Counted from the stretch's first letter, positions 52,001-60,169 are shown. The stretch: DNA of 64,000 nt from Streptomyces asoensis (GCF_016860545.1 NZ_BNEB01000005.1:62001-126000); one strand, 5' to 3'. Translations and numbers: made by a program. Notes: a model not told the origin generated them from the sequence alone.

Positions 52001-52796
52001 TCTCCGCCTCGGGGCCGGGGGCGTCGGGGGTCCGGGCCGTGGCGGCGGCGCTCAACGAACGGGCCTTCGCCGCGGGCTTGTTGCCGGTCGAGTCCCACAT
52101 CATGCCTGCGGGGCCCCGGAAGACGGCGTTGCCGTCCTCGTCGAGGGCGCGCAGCCCCCCTCCGGCGCTCGGCAGGATCTGAAGACCCTCACCGGAGACG
52201 CCGAGGCTGACCTGCTCCAGTGCCGGATCGGCCGCGGCCTGGGCGGACTTGACGACCAGGACCTCGCGGTAGCCTTCGCCCGTGGCGGTCAGCTGGAGGT
52301 CGACACCGTCGAGCACCTCGGGGTAGGTGGCGGTGGCGCCGTCCAGCACGGGCTCGGGCAGCTTGCCCGGCCAGCTGAGGCGCATGGCCCCCTTCTCGCT
52401 GCTCAGCCGGATCAGGTCCGCGCCGCTCCCGCCGTCCGAGAACGACAGCCCGACCACGGAGGCCTTCGGCCCCACGGTGCCGTCGGAGCGCCGCTCCAGC
52501 GTCGGGTCCACCGCGTCCCACGTACCGTCGGCGCGCTTCACCCGCTGCGGGGTCGTGGACTGGACGAGCGTGAGCGACCCGTCAGGATTCGCGGTGGTTC
52601 TCGAATACTCGGTGAGGTCCGAGGTCACCTCGACGGGCTTGCCCGATGCCATCGCCTGCGCCACGGCGGACTGTTCGGATCTCTCTGCGGTGACCTGTGC
52701 CTCGGCAACCTGCGCACCGAGCGCCAGGGTCGGCAGCGTCGCCAGCAGCGCGATGGAGGTGATCCCGGATATCAAGCCGTGCGGTCTTCGCACCAT
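49095..52796 (-). CDS. secreted LamG-domain protein, partner of RHS
   Basis: This protein of about 1233 residues has a signal peptide (ISGITSIALLATLPTLALGAQVAEA), an N-terminal region with VKRADGTWDAVDPTL, and a DNRLRE/adhesion-like middle part (FSPSKLSGKYVLDATFRAKETWS in part). Two LamG (concanavalin-like) domains then follow, at about residues 745-950 (DSFTVSTWAYL; GYGENFRGRLDE-like) and 970-1210 (GAFTVSARVQV; LPGSLENLRIW). The LamG plus RHS pair is a recurrent streptomycete arrangement. The LamG protein probably anchors or presents the RHS protein on the surface. The start is ATG 52796; a GTG two codons earlier is possible. Confidence 0.9.
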   Translation of the reverse strand: MVRRPHGLISGITSIALLATLPTLALGAQVAEAQVTAERSEQSAVAQAMASGKPVEVTSDLTEYSRTTANPDGSLTLVQSTTPQRVKRADGTWDAVDPTLERRSDGTVGPKASVVGLSFSDGGSGADLIRLSSEKGAMRLSWPGKLPEPVLDGATATYPEVLDGVDLQLTATGEGYREVLVVKSAQAAADPALEQVSLGVSGEGLQILPSAGGGLRALDEDGNAVFRGPAGMMWDSTGNKPAAKARSLSAAATARTPDAPGPEAEKAQPGPRDKRAALPVQIGGGAITVKPDLALLHGKSTVFPLFIDPPVGLGVSERTVLSSDGDHFWQFDGDYGVGKCSTVGPYYCGSNYTNRMYFEFSPSKLSGKYVLDATFRAKETWSFDCSPHWVDLERTNNISDATRWPGPTDLDQMGDRYVSAGRGDQCSPDQPDAWVEFNDNPDEADENLTSTVRSFADGKISRLTMMLRAKDEGDASAWKRFDDNAELQVTYVPKPGVPASVGVIPGDGTTAYCKTSSSDPLVVTRVDPMVQSRVETQVQPGSTEEKGSLQSEFVVERGDDAAWHQVWTGYRPDSGWDPDGTLEKLRTSNRADGGLYRLKSRTQSHWSYGSKSGDLFSSYSSWCYFKIDSTAPKAPVITAGAPYSECTANLCAPQGGPGVPGAFTFKPNAADTDITGYRWRLLTTSAANTKTVTGSTVTVKDVTPSLAGTQVLSVEAKDVRNRWGTPQEFSFKVAPAATAVGRWHFDDAAPNSGVLVAKDTATEGTRHDATLQASPHTGWSTLGRRGDADYSLYLNDSATDNTRDGYAATATPAVNTKDSFTVSTWAYLTDGATTHVALAAPGTYGSAFTLYYSASYKKWVFNRTATDVKDNAVYLRSIADAPAQLNVWTQLTAVFDTKQDTDKTNDTIQLYVNGRPQGSPVVLNTLSTAYTPWISSGGMQIGRSLVAGVYGENFRGRLDETAVWQRVLTPDEIVEEGKLLQNSVPANELAAFWDATSSTGTTLKELSSYPVPSMALSATGATLDAENNALVLNGTSGYAASTGPVVDESGAFTVSARVQVDSQLLAAKPVGYAAQVAGQKAGGESSWALWITKPADGVYQWKFTRTAVGADGKVTQSAAVPGGDVAETDTWVQVTGVFDAQEGWTWTDPADANKTETRYGKLHLFVGEFDQPSEDNSGFASVQTGSGELSLGRGTKGGTTANYLPGSLENLRIWTGAMTADQVRSQILTDGTA

Positions 52797-52836
52797 GCCC
52801 ACCCATGTTTATTGAATTCTCATCTTGGCGGGGGAG

Positions 52837-52865
52837 AGTAAAACCGGTCGCTGACTGACGGTCAA
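52837..52865 (-). promoter_or_regulatory. sigma-70-type promoter of LamG/RHS operon
   Basis: Reading the minus strand, TTGACC (52860-52865) and TTTACT (52837-52842) are separated by exactly 17 bp, about 40 bp upstream of the LamG start. This is one of the best HrdB-type promoters in the window. Confidence 0.7.
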
Positions 52866-53238
52866 GCGGATTTGATCCGCCCTCGCAACCCTCCCACCAG
52901 CACTCTTCGACTGGCCTGACTTGCCGTCATACACCGCCCGACGCGGTCGGATCGCCAAGTGCCGCCTGACCGGCGCCCTCTTCCCACCGCATCCCGCGAG
53001 CGGATGCGGACGCCCTCCGCAGCGCGCCACAGTCAGCCTTCGGGGCCGCCGAATTCTTACCCTCCTCCTACCCCTTAACCGTGTCGTATCGCAAAGCCCG
53101 GCGGCGGTACGGCCACATATCCGTCCTCATCCGGTGGGGGATGCGCGGATTTGACCCTTACCCCGGAGGTCATCGACCGCGGGCCTGCGGGCTGTGAGGA
53201 TCGACGGCATCGAGGAGACGACGAGCCAGGAGGAAACC
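52866..53238. other. gene-free stretch between LamG and DUF1330 genes
   Basis: This is 373 bp of relatively AT-rich spacer (for its surroundings) without a supported gene. Promoters of the divergent genes must lie here. AGGAGGAAA at 53228-53236 is the ribosome site of the DUF1330 gene. Confidence 0.5.
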
Positions 53239-53586
53239 ATGTCCGCCTATGCCATTGCGCATCTGCAAGAGGCCGCCCCGCACCCGGAGACCGCCCTGTA
53301 CATGGAGCGCATCACCGAGACCCTCGCCCCGTACGGAGGCCGCTTCCTCGTGCACGGCGCCCGGCACGAGGTGAAGGAGGGCAGCTGGCCCGGACACGTC
53401 GTGGTGATCGGCTTCCCCTCGCTGGACCGGGCGCGGGCCTGGTGGGACTCGCCCGCCTACCAGGAGATCGCCCCGCTGCGCGCTCGGCACATCGAGGGCG
53501 ACATCGTCCTGGCGCCGGGCGTCGCCGAGGACTACGACCCGGCCGCCACCGCACGGGAGATGCGGCGGGCGATGACGGACCGGTGA
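53239..53586 (+). CDS. DUF1330-family protein
   Basis: This 115-residue ferredoxin-like-fold protein has the family marks YGGRFLVHGARHEVKEG, HVVVIGFPSLDRARAWWDSPAYQ and APLRARHIEGDI-like segments. The function of the family is not established; it forms dimeric alpha/beta barrels like EthD-type proteins. A strong AGGAGG ribosome site precedes ATG 53239. It is followed 117 bp later by a small membrane-protein gene in the same direction. Confidence 0.9.
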   Translation: MSAYAIAHLQEAAPHPETALYMERITETLAPYGGRFLVHGARHEVKEGSWPGHVVVIGFPSLDRARAWWDSPAYQEIAPLRARHIEGDIVLAPGVAEDYDPAATAREMRRAMTDR

Positions 53587-53703
53587 CCCCCGCCGCACAC
53601 GACTTTCACCTTTCGCTCACGAGGCCGTGTCCTTCGGCCACTTGGGGGCACACGGACTCCACCACACGGCGAGACATCGCCACCCCGACAAGAGGAGTCA
53701 CCT

Positions 53704-53874
53704 GTGCTCGCCATCATCGCGGCGGTCCTGTTCTTCATCTCGTTCCTGATCAACGCGGCGGAGATCTCCACCAACGACGTGTTCACCTCGACGAACATCA
53801 TGCTCATCGGACTCACCCTGGTGGCTCTCCACCTCGCCGGCGTCGGCAGCGGCTGGTCCGCCCGCAGACGCTGA
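53704..53874 (+). CDS. 56-aa membrane protein
   Basis: This is a short open frame starting at GTG 53704, with GAGGAG eight bases upstream. It has two hydrophobic helices, LAIIAAVLFFISFLINAAE and IMLIGLTLVALHLAGVG, joined by a short polar loop and ending in SARRR. Codon use is typical, with G/C at third positions. The strong terminator 50 bp after its stop supports a real transcript. I know similar short conserved streptomycete membrane proteins but no function. Confidence 0.72.
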   Translation: MLAIIAAVLFFISFLINAAEISTNDVFTSTNIMLIGLTLVALHLAGVGSGWSARRR

Positions 53875-53924
53875 CGGCGACAGGACGCCGAAGGGCCGGC
53901 CGGCACGGGACGGGCAGCCCGCAG

Positions 53925-53951
53925 GGGCCACGGACACTGCGTCCGTGGCCC
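53925..53951 (+). terminator. 11-bp-stem terminator
   Basis: GGGCCACGGAC and GTCCGTGGCCC pair perfectly over a 5-nt loop, with TT following. It lies between the small membrane-protein gene and the end of the convergent GH54 gene and can serve both. Confidence 0.8.
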
Positions 53952-54032
53952 TTCGGCATGTCTGACGCGGCGACCACGTGGCGGCCGCGCAACCACCGTC
54001 CGGCAGCCCGGACGGCCGCCCGCGCGGAGCCG

Positions 54033-55106
54033 TTACCTCCCGTATCCGGTCGCGGTGATGTTGGCCTGAACGGCGTTCTCGGTGGCGTCGGAGGGATAGC
54101 CGGAGGTCATGACGCCTTCGTAGAAGGTGCCGGCGGCGCCGTGGCTGTTGTCGCCGCCGATGCCGAGGATGATGGCACCTTCCTTCTTCATCGGGTTGTA
54201 GCCGGCGACGTTGGGACGCACCCCGTTGTAGAAGGTGGACAGGGCGCCCGTCTGGGCGTTCCCGCCGCGGATGGCCCACCGGTTGGGCCCGCCCTTGACG
54301 ACAGCGGTGAGGTAGCGGTGGCTGATCGACGGATCGCCCGCGTTGTAGCGCTGGTTGACGCCGGAGAACAGGCCGTTCTCCAGGTCGGCCATGATCCAGG
54401 GGCCGTTGCCGCTGCCGTAGCCCCAGACCTTGATGTTGCCGAAGTAGATGGCTTCCATGGTGCCGTTGCCGTTGTCGCGGCTGTTGGTCTCGGCGTTGCC
54501 GTAGTCGAAGCAGCAGCCGCCGTTGTAGTGCGTGCCGTCGAGGACGGCGTACATGCCCTCGGGCTGGTCCCCCTTGGCGACGCCGTTGGTGCCGTTGTTG
54601 CGGTATCCGGTGCCGGGGGCGACATAGACGCCGTACGCCTTGTGGCCGCCGACCGTGATGGGCGCAGCGGTCGCGTTCGCGAGGTTGTCGTACCCGCCCG
54701 CCGCCGGTCCGGAGAACCCGCCGGGGGGTGCCTGGGTGAGGCGGTTGTTGCGTCCCGACTGGTCGTAGATCACGGTGATGAGGCAGGTCGTGCCGGCGCA
54801 GAACGAGTCCTGCGCGGCCGCGTTGGCGACCCCGCCCTGACTGAGGACGCCGATGTCCCGGGTGGCGTTGTCCGAGGCACGGCGCACCTGGTAGAGCGGT
54901 CCGTTGTAGGAGGAGTACAGGGCGCGGGTCGTGCTGTGCGCCGCGACGCAGGGGGTGCCACCGGCGGCGTACAGGTCGCAGGGCGACGAGCCGGCGGCCA
55001 GCGAAGCCGGGGCCGTCCCGGCGAGGGCGCCCACTCCGAGCGCGACGGACACTCCCGCTGCCATGAGGACGCGCCGGGTGGGGCGTAACCACTGGGGAAC
55101 GGACAT
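54033..55106 (-). CDS. abfB: secreted GH54 alpha-L-arabinofuranosidase, catalytic domain only
   Basis: This 357-residue exported enzyme has a signal peptide ending near ASLAAG and then the GH54 catalytic beta-sandwich, very close to the fungal AbfB enzymes throughout: SPCDLYAAGGTPCVAAHSTTRALY, GTHYNGGCCFDYGNAETNS and GAIILGIGGDNSHGAAGTF. The nucleophile Glu is in TMEAIYFGN and the acid Asp in GGDNSHG. The arabinose-binding CBM42 that follows in fungi is missing: the protein ends right after the catalytic domain. It removes arabinose side chains from arabinoxylan. It lies divergent to the GH30 xylanase, with a shared palindrome between them. Confidence 0.93.
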   Translation of the reverse strand: MSVPQWLRPTRRVLMAAGVSVALGVGALAGTAPASLAAGSSPCDLYAAGGTPCVAAHSTTRALYSSYNGPLYQVRRASDNATRDIGVLSQGGVANAAAQDSFCAGTTCLITVIYDQSGRNNRLTQAPPGGFSGPAAGGYDNLANATAAPITVGGHKAYGVYVAPGTGYRNNGTNGVAKGDQPEGMYAVLDGTHYNGGCCFDYGNAETNSRDNGNGTMEAIYFGNIKVWGYGSGNGPWIMADLENGLFSGVNQRYNAGDPSISHRYLTAVVKGGPNRWAIRGGNAQTGALSTFYNGVRPNVAGYNPMKKEGAIILGIGGDNSHGAAGTFYEGVMTSGYPSDATENAVQANITATGYGR

Positions 55107-55305
55107 GGGGGAACTCCTCTGCTGGTGGGGGGTCACGGCCGCCGGCGTGGACGGTCGGCGGCCGGAGCCGGGTGAGGAACTGGTCGCACGGGTGTCCGCT
55201 CCGCGAACGGCGCCGGGGTCGCCGTCCGTGTCGAGGCATCGGACTCGTGCCACCGTGCAGGGCGGGACGGTGGACGCGGAGCCGGACCACCGGCTCCGCC
55301 ACATC

Positions 55306-55319
55306 TTCGATATCTCGAA
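55306..55319. promoter_or_regulatory. palindrome TTCGAGATATCGAA, GH54 side
   Basis: TTCGATATCTCGAA (complement TTCGAGATATCGAA) is a near-perfect palindrome about 200 bp upstream of the GH54 gene. A 12-of-14 match lies near the GH30 gene at 55547-55560, suggesting a common regulator. Confidence 0.6.
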
Positions 55320-55546
55320 CACCGCTCGGTACTTCGGACTCTCAGGATGATAGGAGCCCCGAGGGGACCGTCAACCCATGCCACGGCAATGTTCGGGAAC
55401 CGCCCTCCGGAGCCTCCCGGTTCAGGCTTCCGAGGCCGCTACGGAGGATCCCGGCGACTGCGATCGTCCGGCCATGCATCCGACGAGAGCCTTGACCATG
55501 ATGGGCGGCGTCGTTAACTTGCCAGAGGTCCACCGCTTGGACACCG

Positions 55547-55560
55547 TTCACGATATCGAA
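55547..55560. promoter_or_regulatory. palindrome TTCACGATATCGAA, GH30 side
   Basis: This is the second copy of the element at 55306-55319, about 145 bp upstream of the GH30 gene. Between the two copies there is no supported gene; the 598-bp divergent spacer (55107-55704) is all control region. Confidence 0.6.
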
Positions 55561-55628
55561 CAGCGCCCCTTAGGGCAGCGCCTGCCTCACCCCAACGGCA
55601 CACACAGGGCACTGCACTTCTTTGAGAG

Positions 55629-55642
55629 TGGGAGCGCTCCCA
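55629..55642. promoter_or_regulatory. CebR operator
   Basis: TGGGAGCGCTCCCA is the exact consensus operator of CebR/CelR, the streptomycete and Thermobifida cello-oligosaccharide repressor of the LacI family. It sits 62 bp upstream of the GH30 ATG, within the extended palindrome GTGGGAGCGCTCCCAC (55628-55643). Confidence 0.93.
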
Positions 55643-55704
55643 CGCTCAGGCCGACACAGCTTCGTCCCATGGCACGCCACCCCCCTAAAACCGAAGGAGA
55701 GCGC

Positions 55705-57060
55705 ATGACAGCGAATCCGCACGACGGCCCGAGCGAGAAGCGAACCCCACCGAGCCGGAGGACCGTCCTGGCTACCTTGGGGGTCCTGCCCGTGCTCACG
55801 GCGGCGACGACGGCGGGCACGGGCGCCGCCGATGCCGCCGCCGGTGCCGCCGCCGACGCAGGCGGCGCGACGACACCGGTGCCCGCCGCGGCCGCGGCCG
55901 CGGCGGTCATCAACGTGTCCGCCACGCGGCAGACGATCCGGGGCTTCGGGGGCATGAGCCACGCCGCCTGGGCCGGTGACCTCACGGCCGCCCAGCGGGA
56001 CACGGCGTTCGGGACCGGTGACGAACGGCTGGGGTTCTCCCTGCTGAGGATCCCCGTCCCCGAGGACAGGGCGGCCTGGAGCCGTGACCTCGCCACGGCG
56101 AAACGCGCGGTGGAACTCGGGGCGAGCGTCATCGCCTCACCGTGGAATCCGCCCGCGTCCATGGTCGAGACCTTCGTCCACGGCAGCCAGACGAACGCGC
56201 GACGCCTGCGGTACGACATGTACGCCGCCTACGCCCAGCACCTGAACGACTTCACCACGTACCTGAGGAACAACGGCGTCCCCGTGTACGGCATTTCGGT
56301 GCAGAACGAACCCGACTACGCGCAGGACTGGACCTGGTGGACCCCGGCCGAAATGGTGCGGTTCCTGCGGGAGAACGCGGGCTCGATCGGCACCCGGGTC
56401 ATCGCACCGGAGTCCTTCCAGTACCTGAAGAACATGTCCGACCCGATCCTCAACGACCCGGTGGCACTCGCCAACGTCGACGTGATCGGCGCCCACCTCT
56501 ACGGCACCCCGTTCGCGAACTTCCCCTACCCCCTCTTCAAGCAGAAGGGTGCGGGCAAGGAGCTGTGGATGACGGAGGTCTACTACCCCAACAGCACGGA
56601 TTCGGCGGACCTTTGGCCCCAGGCGCTCGACGTCGGGGAACACCTCCACCGCGCGATGGTGGAGGCCGAGTTCCAGGCGTACATCTGGTGGTACATCCGG
56701 CGAAGCTACGGCCCCCTGCGCGAGGACGGCCGGATCAGCAAGCGCGGCGCGGCCATGGCGCACTTCGCGCGATTCGTCCGGCCCGGATACGTACGGGTGG
56801 ATGCGACGGCGCAGCCGGCGACGGGCGTCTTCGTCTCGGCGTACCGTGGCGGCGGCTCCACGGTCGTCGTCGCCCTCAACAAGGGCACCGCTGCGACGAG
56901 CCAGCAGTTCACGCTGGTGAACGGCACCGGGTCCAGTGTCTCGTCCTGGCTCACCGACGCGAGCCGGAACGTGGCGTCCCAGGGCGCGACCGGTGTGTCG
57001 AACGGCTCCTTCACCGTCGCCCTTCCCGCCCGGAGCGTGACGACGTTCGTGATTCGCTGA
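55705..57060 (+). CDS. secreted GH30_8 glucuronoxylanase
   Basis: This 451-residue exported enzyme has a Tat-like signal (SRRTVLATLGVLPVLTAATTAG) and an Ala-rich spacer, then a GH30 subfamily 8 domain resembling Bacillus XynC along its whole length: RGFGGMSHAAW, VQNEPDYAQDWTWWTPAEM (acid Glu), FQYLKNMSDPILNDP, LWMTEVYYPNS (nucleophile Glu) and FQAYIWWYIRRSYGP. The tail is the usual beta-sandwich ending SVTTFVIR. It cuts xylan next to glucuronic acid branches. ATG 55705 has AAGGAGA eight bases upstream. The CebR box links its control to cello-oligosaccharides. Confidence 0.94.
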   Translation: MTANPHDGPSEKRTPPSRRTVLATLGVLPVLTAATTAGTGAADAAAGAAADAGGATTPVPAAAAAAAVINVSATRQTIRGFGGMSHAAWAGDLTAAQRDTAFGTGDERLGFSLLRIPVPEDRAAWSRDLATAKRAVELGASVIASPWNPPASMVETFVHGSQTNARRLRYDMYAAYAQHLNDFTTYLRNNGVPVYGISVQNEPDYAQDWTWWTPAEMVRFLRENAGSIGTRVIAPESFQYLKNMSDPILNDPVALANVDVIGAHLYGTPFANFPYPLFKQKGAGKELWMTEVYYPNSTDSADLWPQALDVGEHLHRAMVEAEFQAYIWWYIRRSYGPLREDGRISKRGAAMAHFARFVRPGYVRVDATAQPATGVFVSAYRGGGSTVVVALNKGTAATSQQFTLVNGTGSSVSSWLTDASRNVASQGATGVSNGSFTVALPARSVTTFVIR

Positions 57061-57065
57061 GCCCG

Positions 57066-58267
57066 TCAGGGTGGGTCTTCACACGATGCCGCTCTTCCCC
57101 CTGCCGACCTCAGCAGCCGGGTCGCGGCGATCCGCTGGTGGTGTGGACGGTTCTCGGCCATGAGCTCGCGCAGCAGACCCAGGGGCACCTGATCGGCCGA
57201 GGGCAGCAGGGCCGTGGTGACCTGCCGGACCACGGCCGCCGACGCGTCGGCCAGGAGCGGACGTACATCGTCGACGCGGACGGCGTCCAGTGCGCGCAGT
57301 CCCGCCACGGCGCAAGCCCGCACGCGGGGAGCGGGGTGCGCGAGCAGCGCACGGAGTACGTCCGCGTCGTCGCGCACCCCGCACTCACCGAGAGGCCCAC
57401 CGCGGCGGGCCGGGCCGCGGGGTCGGCGCACAGGGCCCGGTACAGCGGTGCCGGGTCCGTGCCGCCCTGCCGCACCACATACCGGGCGCACGCCCGCACC
57501 ACCGCCGACCGGTCGGTGAGGTACGGCTCGGCGTCGCCGTACCGCCCTGCCCGGCGCAGCGCCGTCACCCCGGCCGACCTCACCCGGGGGCGGCGCGACC
57601 CCAGCAGCGGCGGGACCACCTCGGTGAACCGGCCCGGCTCCCCGTCGCCGAGAGCGGCCGACGCCCCGTCGGCGCACACGTCCTGCACCACGGCGTCGTG
57701 GTGACGGGCCGCGATCAGAGCGAGCCGCGCCGCGGGAAGCAGGCGCCGCTCGACGGCGACGCGGTGCGCGAGGCGGGCCGTGGCCCGGTCACCGCTGTCG
57801 AGCAGCCCCTCGAGCTGTGCCGCCGTGCCCGTCCGCAGCGCGCCGATGAGCAGCCTCTCGGCGAGGGCGCCCCGGAAGCGGTGACCGACCCGCAGGACGA
57901 GCGGGGCATGTGCCACCAGTTGGTGCCGGGGCGCCTCGGCCAGCATCGCGCGAGCCCTCGCGCGCACCGGCTCCACCCAGTCCGCGCACCGGACGACGAC
58001 CAGCGCGAGCAGCACGGGTCGACCCCGCGCACGGTCCAGCGCGGCCTCGCGGATCCGGCCGTCGGGGTGGCAGAGGGCGAGGGCGAGTTCGGCGTCGTCG
58101 GGCTCCCGGTCCCAGGTGACGGTGGGCAGCGACGCGTCCGTGTGCCAGTACATCCGCCGCCCGGACCGCGAGGCGCGTGAATGGAACAACTCCGGTCGCT
58201 GCGAGGCGAGTTCGCGGACGCGCAGGTCGAGGTCGATCCAGGATTCCGGGTCGGTGACGTCGAGCAC
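57066..58267 (-). pseudogene. frameshifted HEAT-repeat-like protein
   Basis: Two reading frames together make one helical-repeat protein. From GTG 58267 the frame runs through VRARARAMLAEAP-type repeats to AAVGLSV at about 57390, then turns to Cys/Trp/Arg-rich nonsense. The adjacent frame carries on with GVRDDADVLRALLAHPAPR and DDVRPLLADASAAVVRQV to a stop at 57066. The shift (one base lost or two gained) lies at about 57384-57395. It is either a real mutation or a sequencing error. The intact product would be about 400 residues of unknown function. The N-terminus may also be truncated, since an in-frame stop lies at 58319 next to a glycosyltransferase remnant. Confidence 0.75.
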
Positions 58268-58310
58268 CCGGTCCGGGGCGACGCCGTCGGCCAGTCGCCG
58301 GACCGAGGGC

Positions 58311-58739
58311 GACCGTGATCAGGCCCGCCACTTCGAGGAGCGGAGCCACTTCGGCTTCATCTCCCCCTCGCTGGCCGTGCTGTTCCTGCTGGCCTCCTTC
58401 GGCTACGCGATCCTGCTCTCGCTGCTCGCCCTGCTCCTGGACGAGCTGGGTCTGCACCGCTACCGCCGGCTCGGCGACCTGGCGGCGGTGGCCGCGGCGG
58501 CCGTCGTCGAGAACCTCGGCTACCGCCAGCTCACCGCTTGGTGGCGGCTCCAGGGGTGGTGGGCGTCGCTGCGCAACGGCACCCCCGTGTGGGGCGAGAT
58601 GACCCGCAGCGGGTTCGCCGGCACCACGCCGCTCGACCACGGCAGCCACGCCACGGTTCCCGGGACGACGCCCGGAGCGGCCCGGCCCGGAGCGCGACTA
58701 CCGGCAGCGGCGCCCGAGGAGCGGGGCCCACGGCACTGA
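58311..58739 (+). pseudogene. C-terminal remnant of a family 2 glycosyltransferase
   Basis: The open frame reads RDQARHFEERSHFGFISPSLAVLFLLASFGYAILLSLL (in part), LRLQGWW-like segments and WGEMTRSGF, the membrane end of a family 2 glycosyltransferase. There is no start codon in frame near the beginning: upstream codons continue backwards into the opposing gene's start region with unrelated sequence. About 140 residues remain, ending in a Pro/Ala-rich tail. It probably arose by a deletion that brought this end against the repeat-protein gene. Confidence 0.72.
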
Positions 58740-58757
58740 CCCGGGCCAGCGCCGCCG

Positions 58758-60155
58758 TCACCGGATGCGGTGGGCCTTCCAGAAGGGGGTGAGGTCGACG
58801 TCCGTCATGGCCTGGGCGGCCTTCTTGAAGTCGGCGGTGGTGGAGACTCCGTACCGGTGCTCGTGGGCGTACCACTCAAGGAGGCGGGCCATGGTGGCGG
58901 CGCCGAGGGTGCGTTCCAGGTCGGCGAGGGCGCAGGGGCCGGCCGTGTAGACGAGGTGGTACTCACCGCGGTGCCGGGACCAGTACGCCATCGACGCGGT
59001 CAGCGCTGCGTCGTCGTCGGGCCAGGAGACGTCCGACCAGCACTCGCGGGTCTCCCAGCCGTAGAAGCGGGCGTTGGCGTACTGGGCGAAGCTCTCGTCC
59101 AGCCACGGTGCGGCGTACTCGTCGTTGCCGACGATCCCGTACCACCACTGGTGTGCCACCTCGTGGACGACGGCGCTGCCTTCCTCGGTCGTGCCGAGGA
59201 GCACGAGACCGGGGTATTCCATGCCGCCGCCGAACCCGGGGGTCATCACGAGGTCGAGCTCGCCGTACGGGTAGCGGCCGAACTCCCGGCCGAACCGGTC
59301 GACGGCGGCGACGGCGTCCGTCCGGTTCAGCCGCACGCCCTCGGCTGAGGTGCCCGGCGCCCAGTACGACCTGACGCGGACTCCGCCCGGGGTGGTCTGC
59401 GCGGCCGTACGGAACGGGCCCGCCGCCCAGGCGAAGTCGCGCACCCGGTCGGCGACGCTGAGGGTGACGGTGCGGCCGGGGCGGCCGGGCCGGGTACGGG
59501 TCAGCCCGGTCGCGGGCACCTTCAGGGCCGACGGGTGGTCCAGCCGGACCCGGAAGTCGCTCGTCAGGGAGTAGAAGCTCTCGCCGAGCGCCACGTAGGG
59601 GTCGAGGTGCCACCCCCCGGCGTCGTGCACCGCGAGCACCGGCAGCGCGTTGCCGAGGAAGCGGAACGCGCCCTCGCGGCCGAAGCGGGCATTGCGGCCG
59701 GGCACGGTGAGGGAGACGTCGAAGGCGACGGACGTCCGTGCTCCGCGCGCGAGCGGCCTGGGCAGCGAGATGCGCAGGGCGGTGCAGTCCACGCTGAGCG
59801 GCCCCGGTGTGCCGCCTTCGACGTGCGTCACGGTGACGGGGGGAAGGGGGGCACCGGGCGTGCCGCACCCGTCCTCGCCGTTGCCCCAGAGCCGCAGGTA
59901 CACCTCGCGCAGCGGGCGGGCGGAGGCGTTGCGGAACGACACCCGCTGCCGTCCGGTCCAGTGCCCGCCGTCGGCGTCCGCGCGCAGGGTCACGTCGTAG
60001 CGGGCGCGATCGGGGGTGGCCGCGGACTTCGACGCCGTCGACGCGTGCTGTGCGTCGGCGTCGCTCACACCGGCGGCGAACGCGACGAGGAGGACGAGCA
60101 GGACGACGAACAGACGACGGCGGGACCCGGGCGACCATGCGGCTGGCAGCGACAT
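58758..60155 (-). CDS. M1-family zinc metallopeptidase
   Basis: This 465-residue protein has a signal peptide or anchor (RRRLFVVLLVLLVAFAAGVSDADA). The gluzincin domain contains the aminopeptidase exopeptidase-like motif FGGGMEYPGLVLL, and the zinc site is HEVAHQWWYGIVGNDEYAAPWLDE (His, His and a Glu 18 residues on). Length is about half of a full PepN, as in the extracellular streptomycete subfamily with N-terminal beta-saddle and catalytic parts only. The ATG at 60155 has CAGTAT eight bases upstream and no ribosome site, so it is probably leaderless. It hydrolyses peptides outside the cell, specificity unknown. Confidence 0.93.
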   Translation of the reverse strand: MSLPAAWSPGSRRRLFVVLLVLLVAFAAGVSDADAQHASTASKSAATPDRARYDVTLRADADGGHWTGRQRVSFRNASARPLREVYLRLWGNGEDGCGTPGAPLPPVTVTHVEGGTPGPLSVDCTALRISLPRPLARGARTSVAFDVSLTVPGRNARFGREGAFRFLGNALPVLAVHDAGGWHLDPYVALGESFYSLTSDFRVRLDHPSALKVPATGLTRTRPGRPGRTVTLSVADRVRDFAWAAGPFRTAAQTTPGGVRVRSYWAPGTSAEGVRLNRTDAVAAVDRFGREFGRYPYGELDLVMTPGFGGGMEYPGLVLLGTTEEGSAVVHEVAHQWWYGIVGNDEYAAPWLDESFAQYANARFYGWETRECWSDVSWPDDDAALTASMAYWSRHRGEYHLVYTAGPCALADLERTLGAATMARLLEWYAHEHRYGVSTTADFKKAAQAMTDVDLTPFWKAHRIR

Positions 60156-60163
60156 GCCAGCCG

Positions 60164-60169
60164 ATACTG
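60164..60169 (-). promoter_or_regulatory. -10 element for leaderless M1 peptidase transcript
   Basis: CAGTAT (minus strand) is 8 nt upstream of ATG 60155. No Shine-Dalgarno sequence is present. Confidence 0.4.

Noticed and set aside
49308..52841. 1177-residue plus-strand frame
   Set aside because: Antisense to the LamG protein; composition is low-complexity and there are no domains.
58116..58310. ATG start at 58116 for the glycosyltransferase fragment
   Set aside because: The first 65 residues are the shadow of the divergent repeat gene and do not match the family, so the piece is treated as a remnant.
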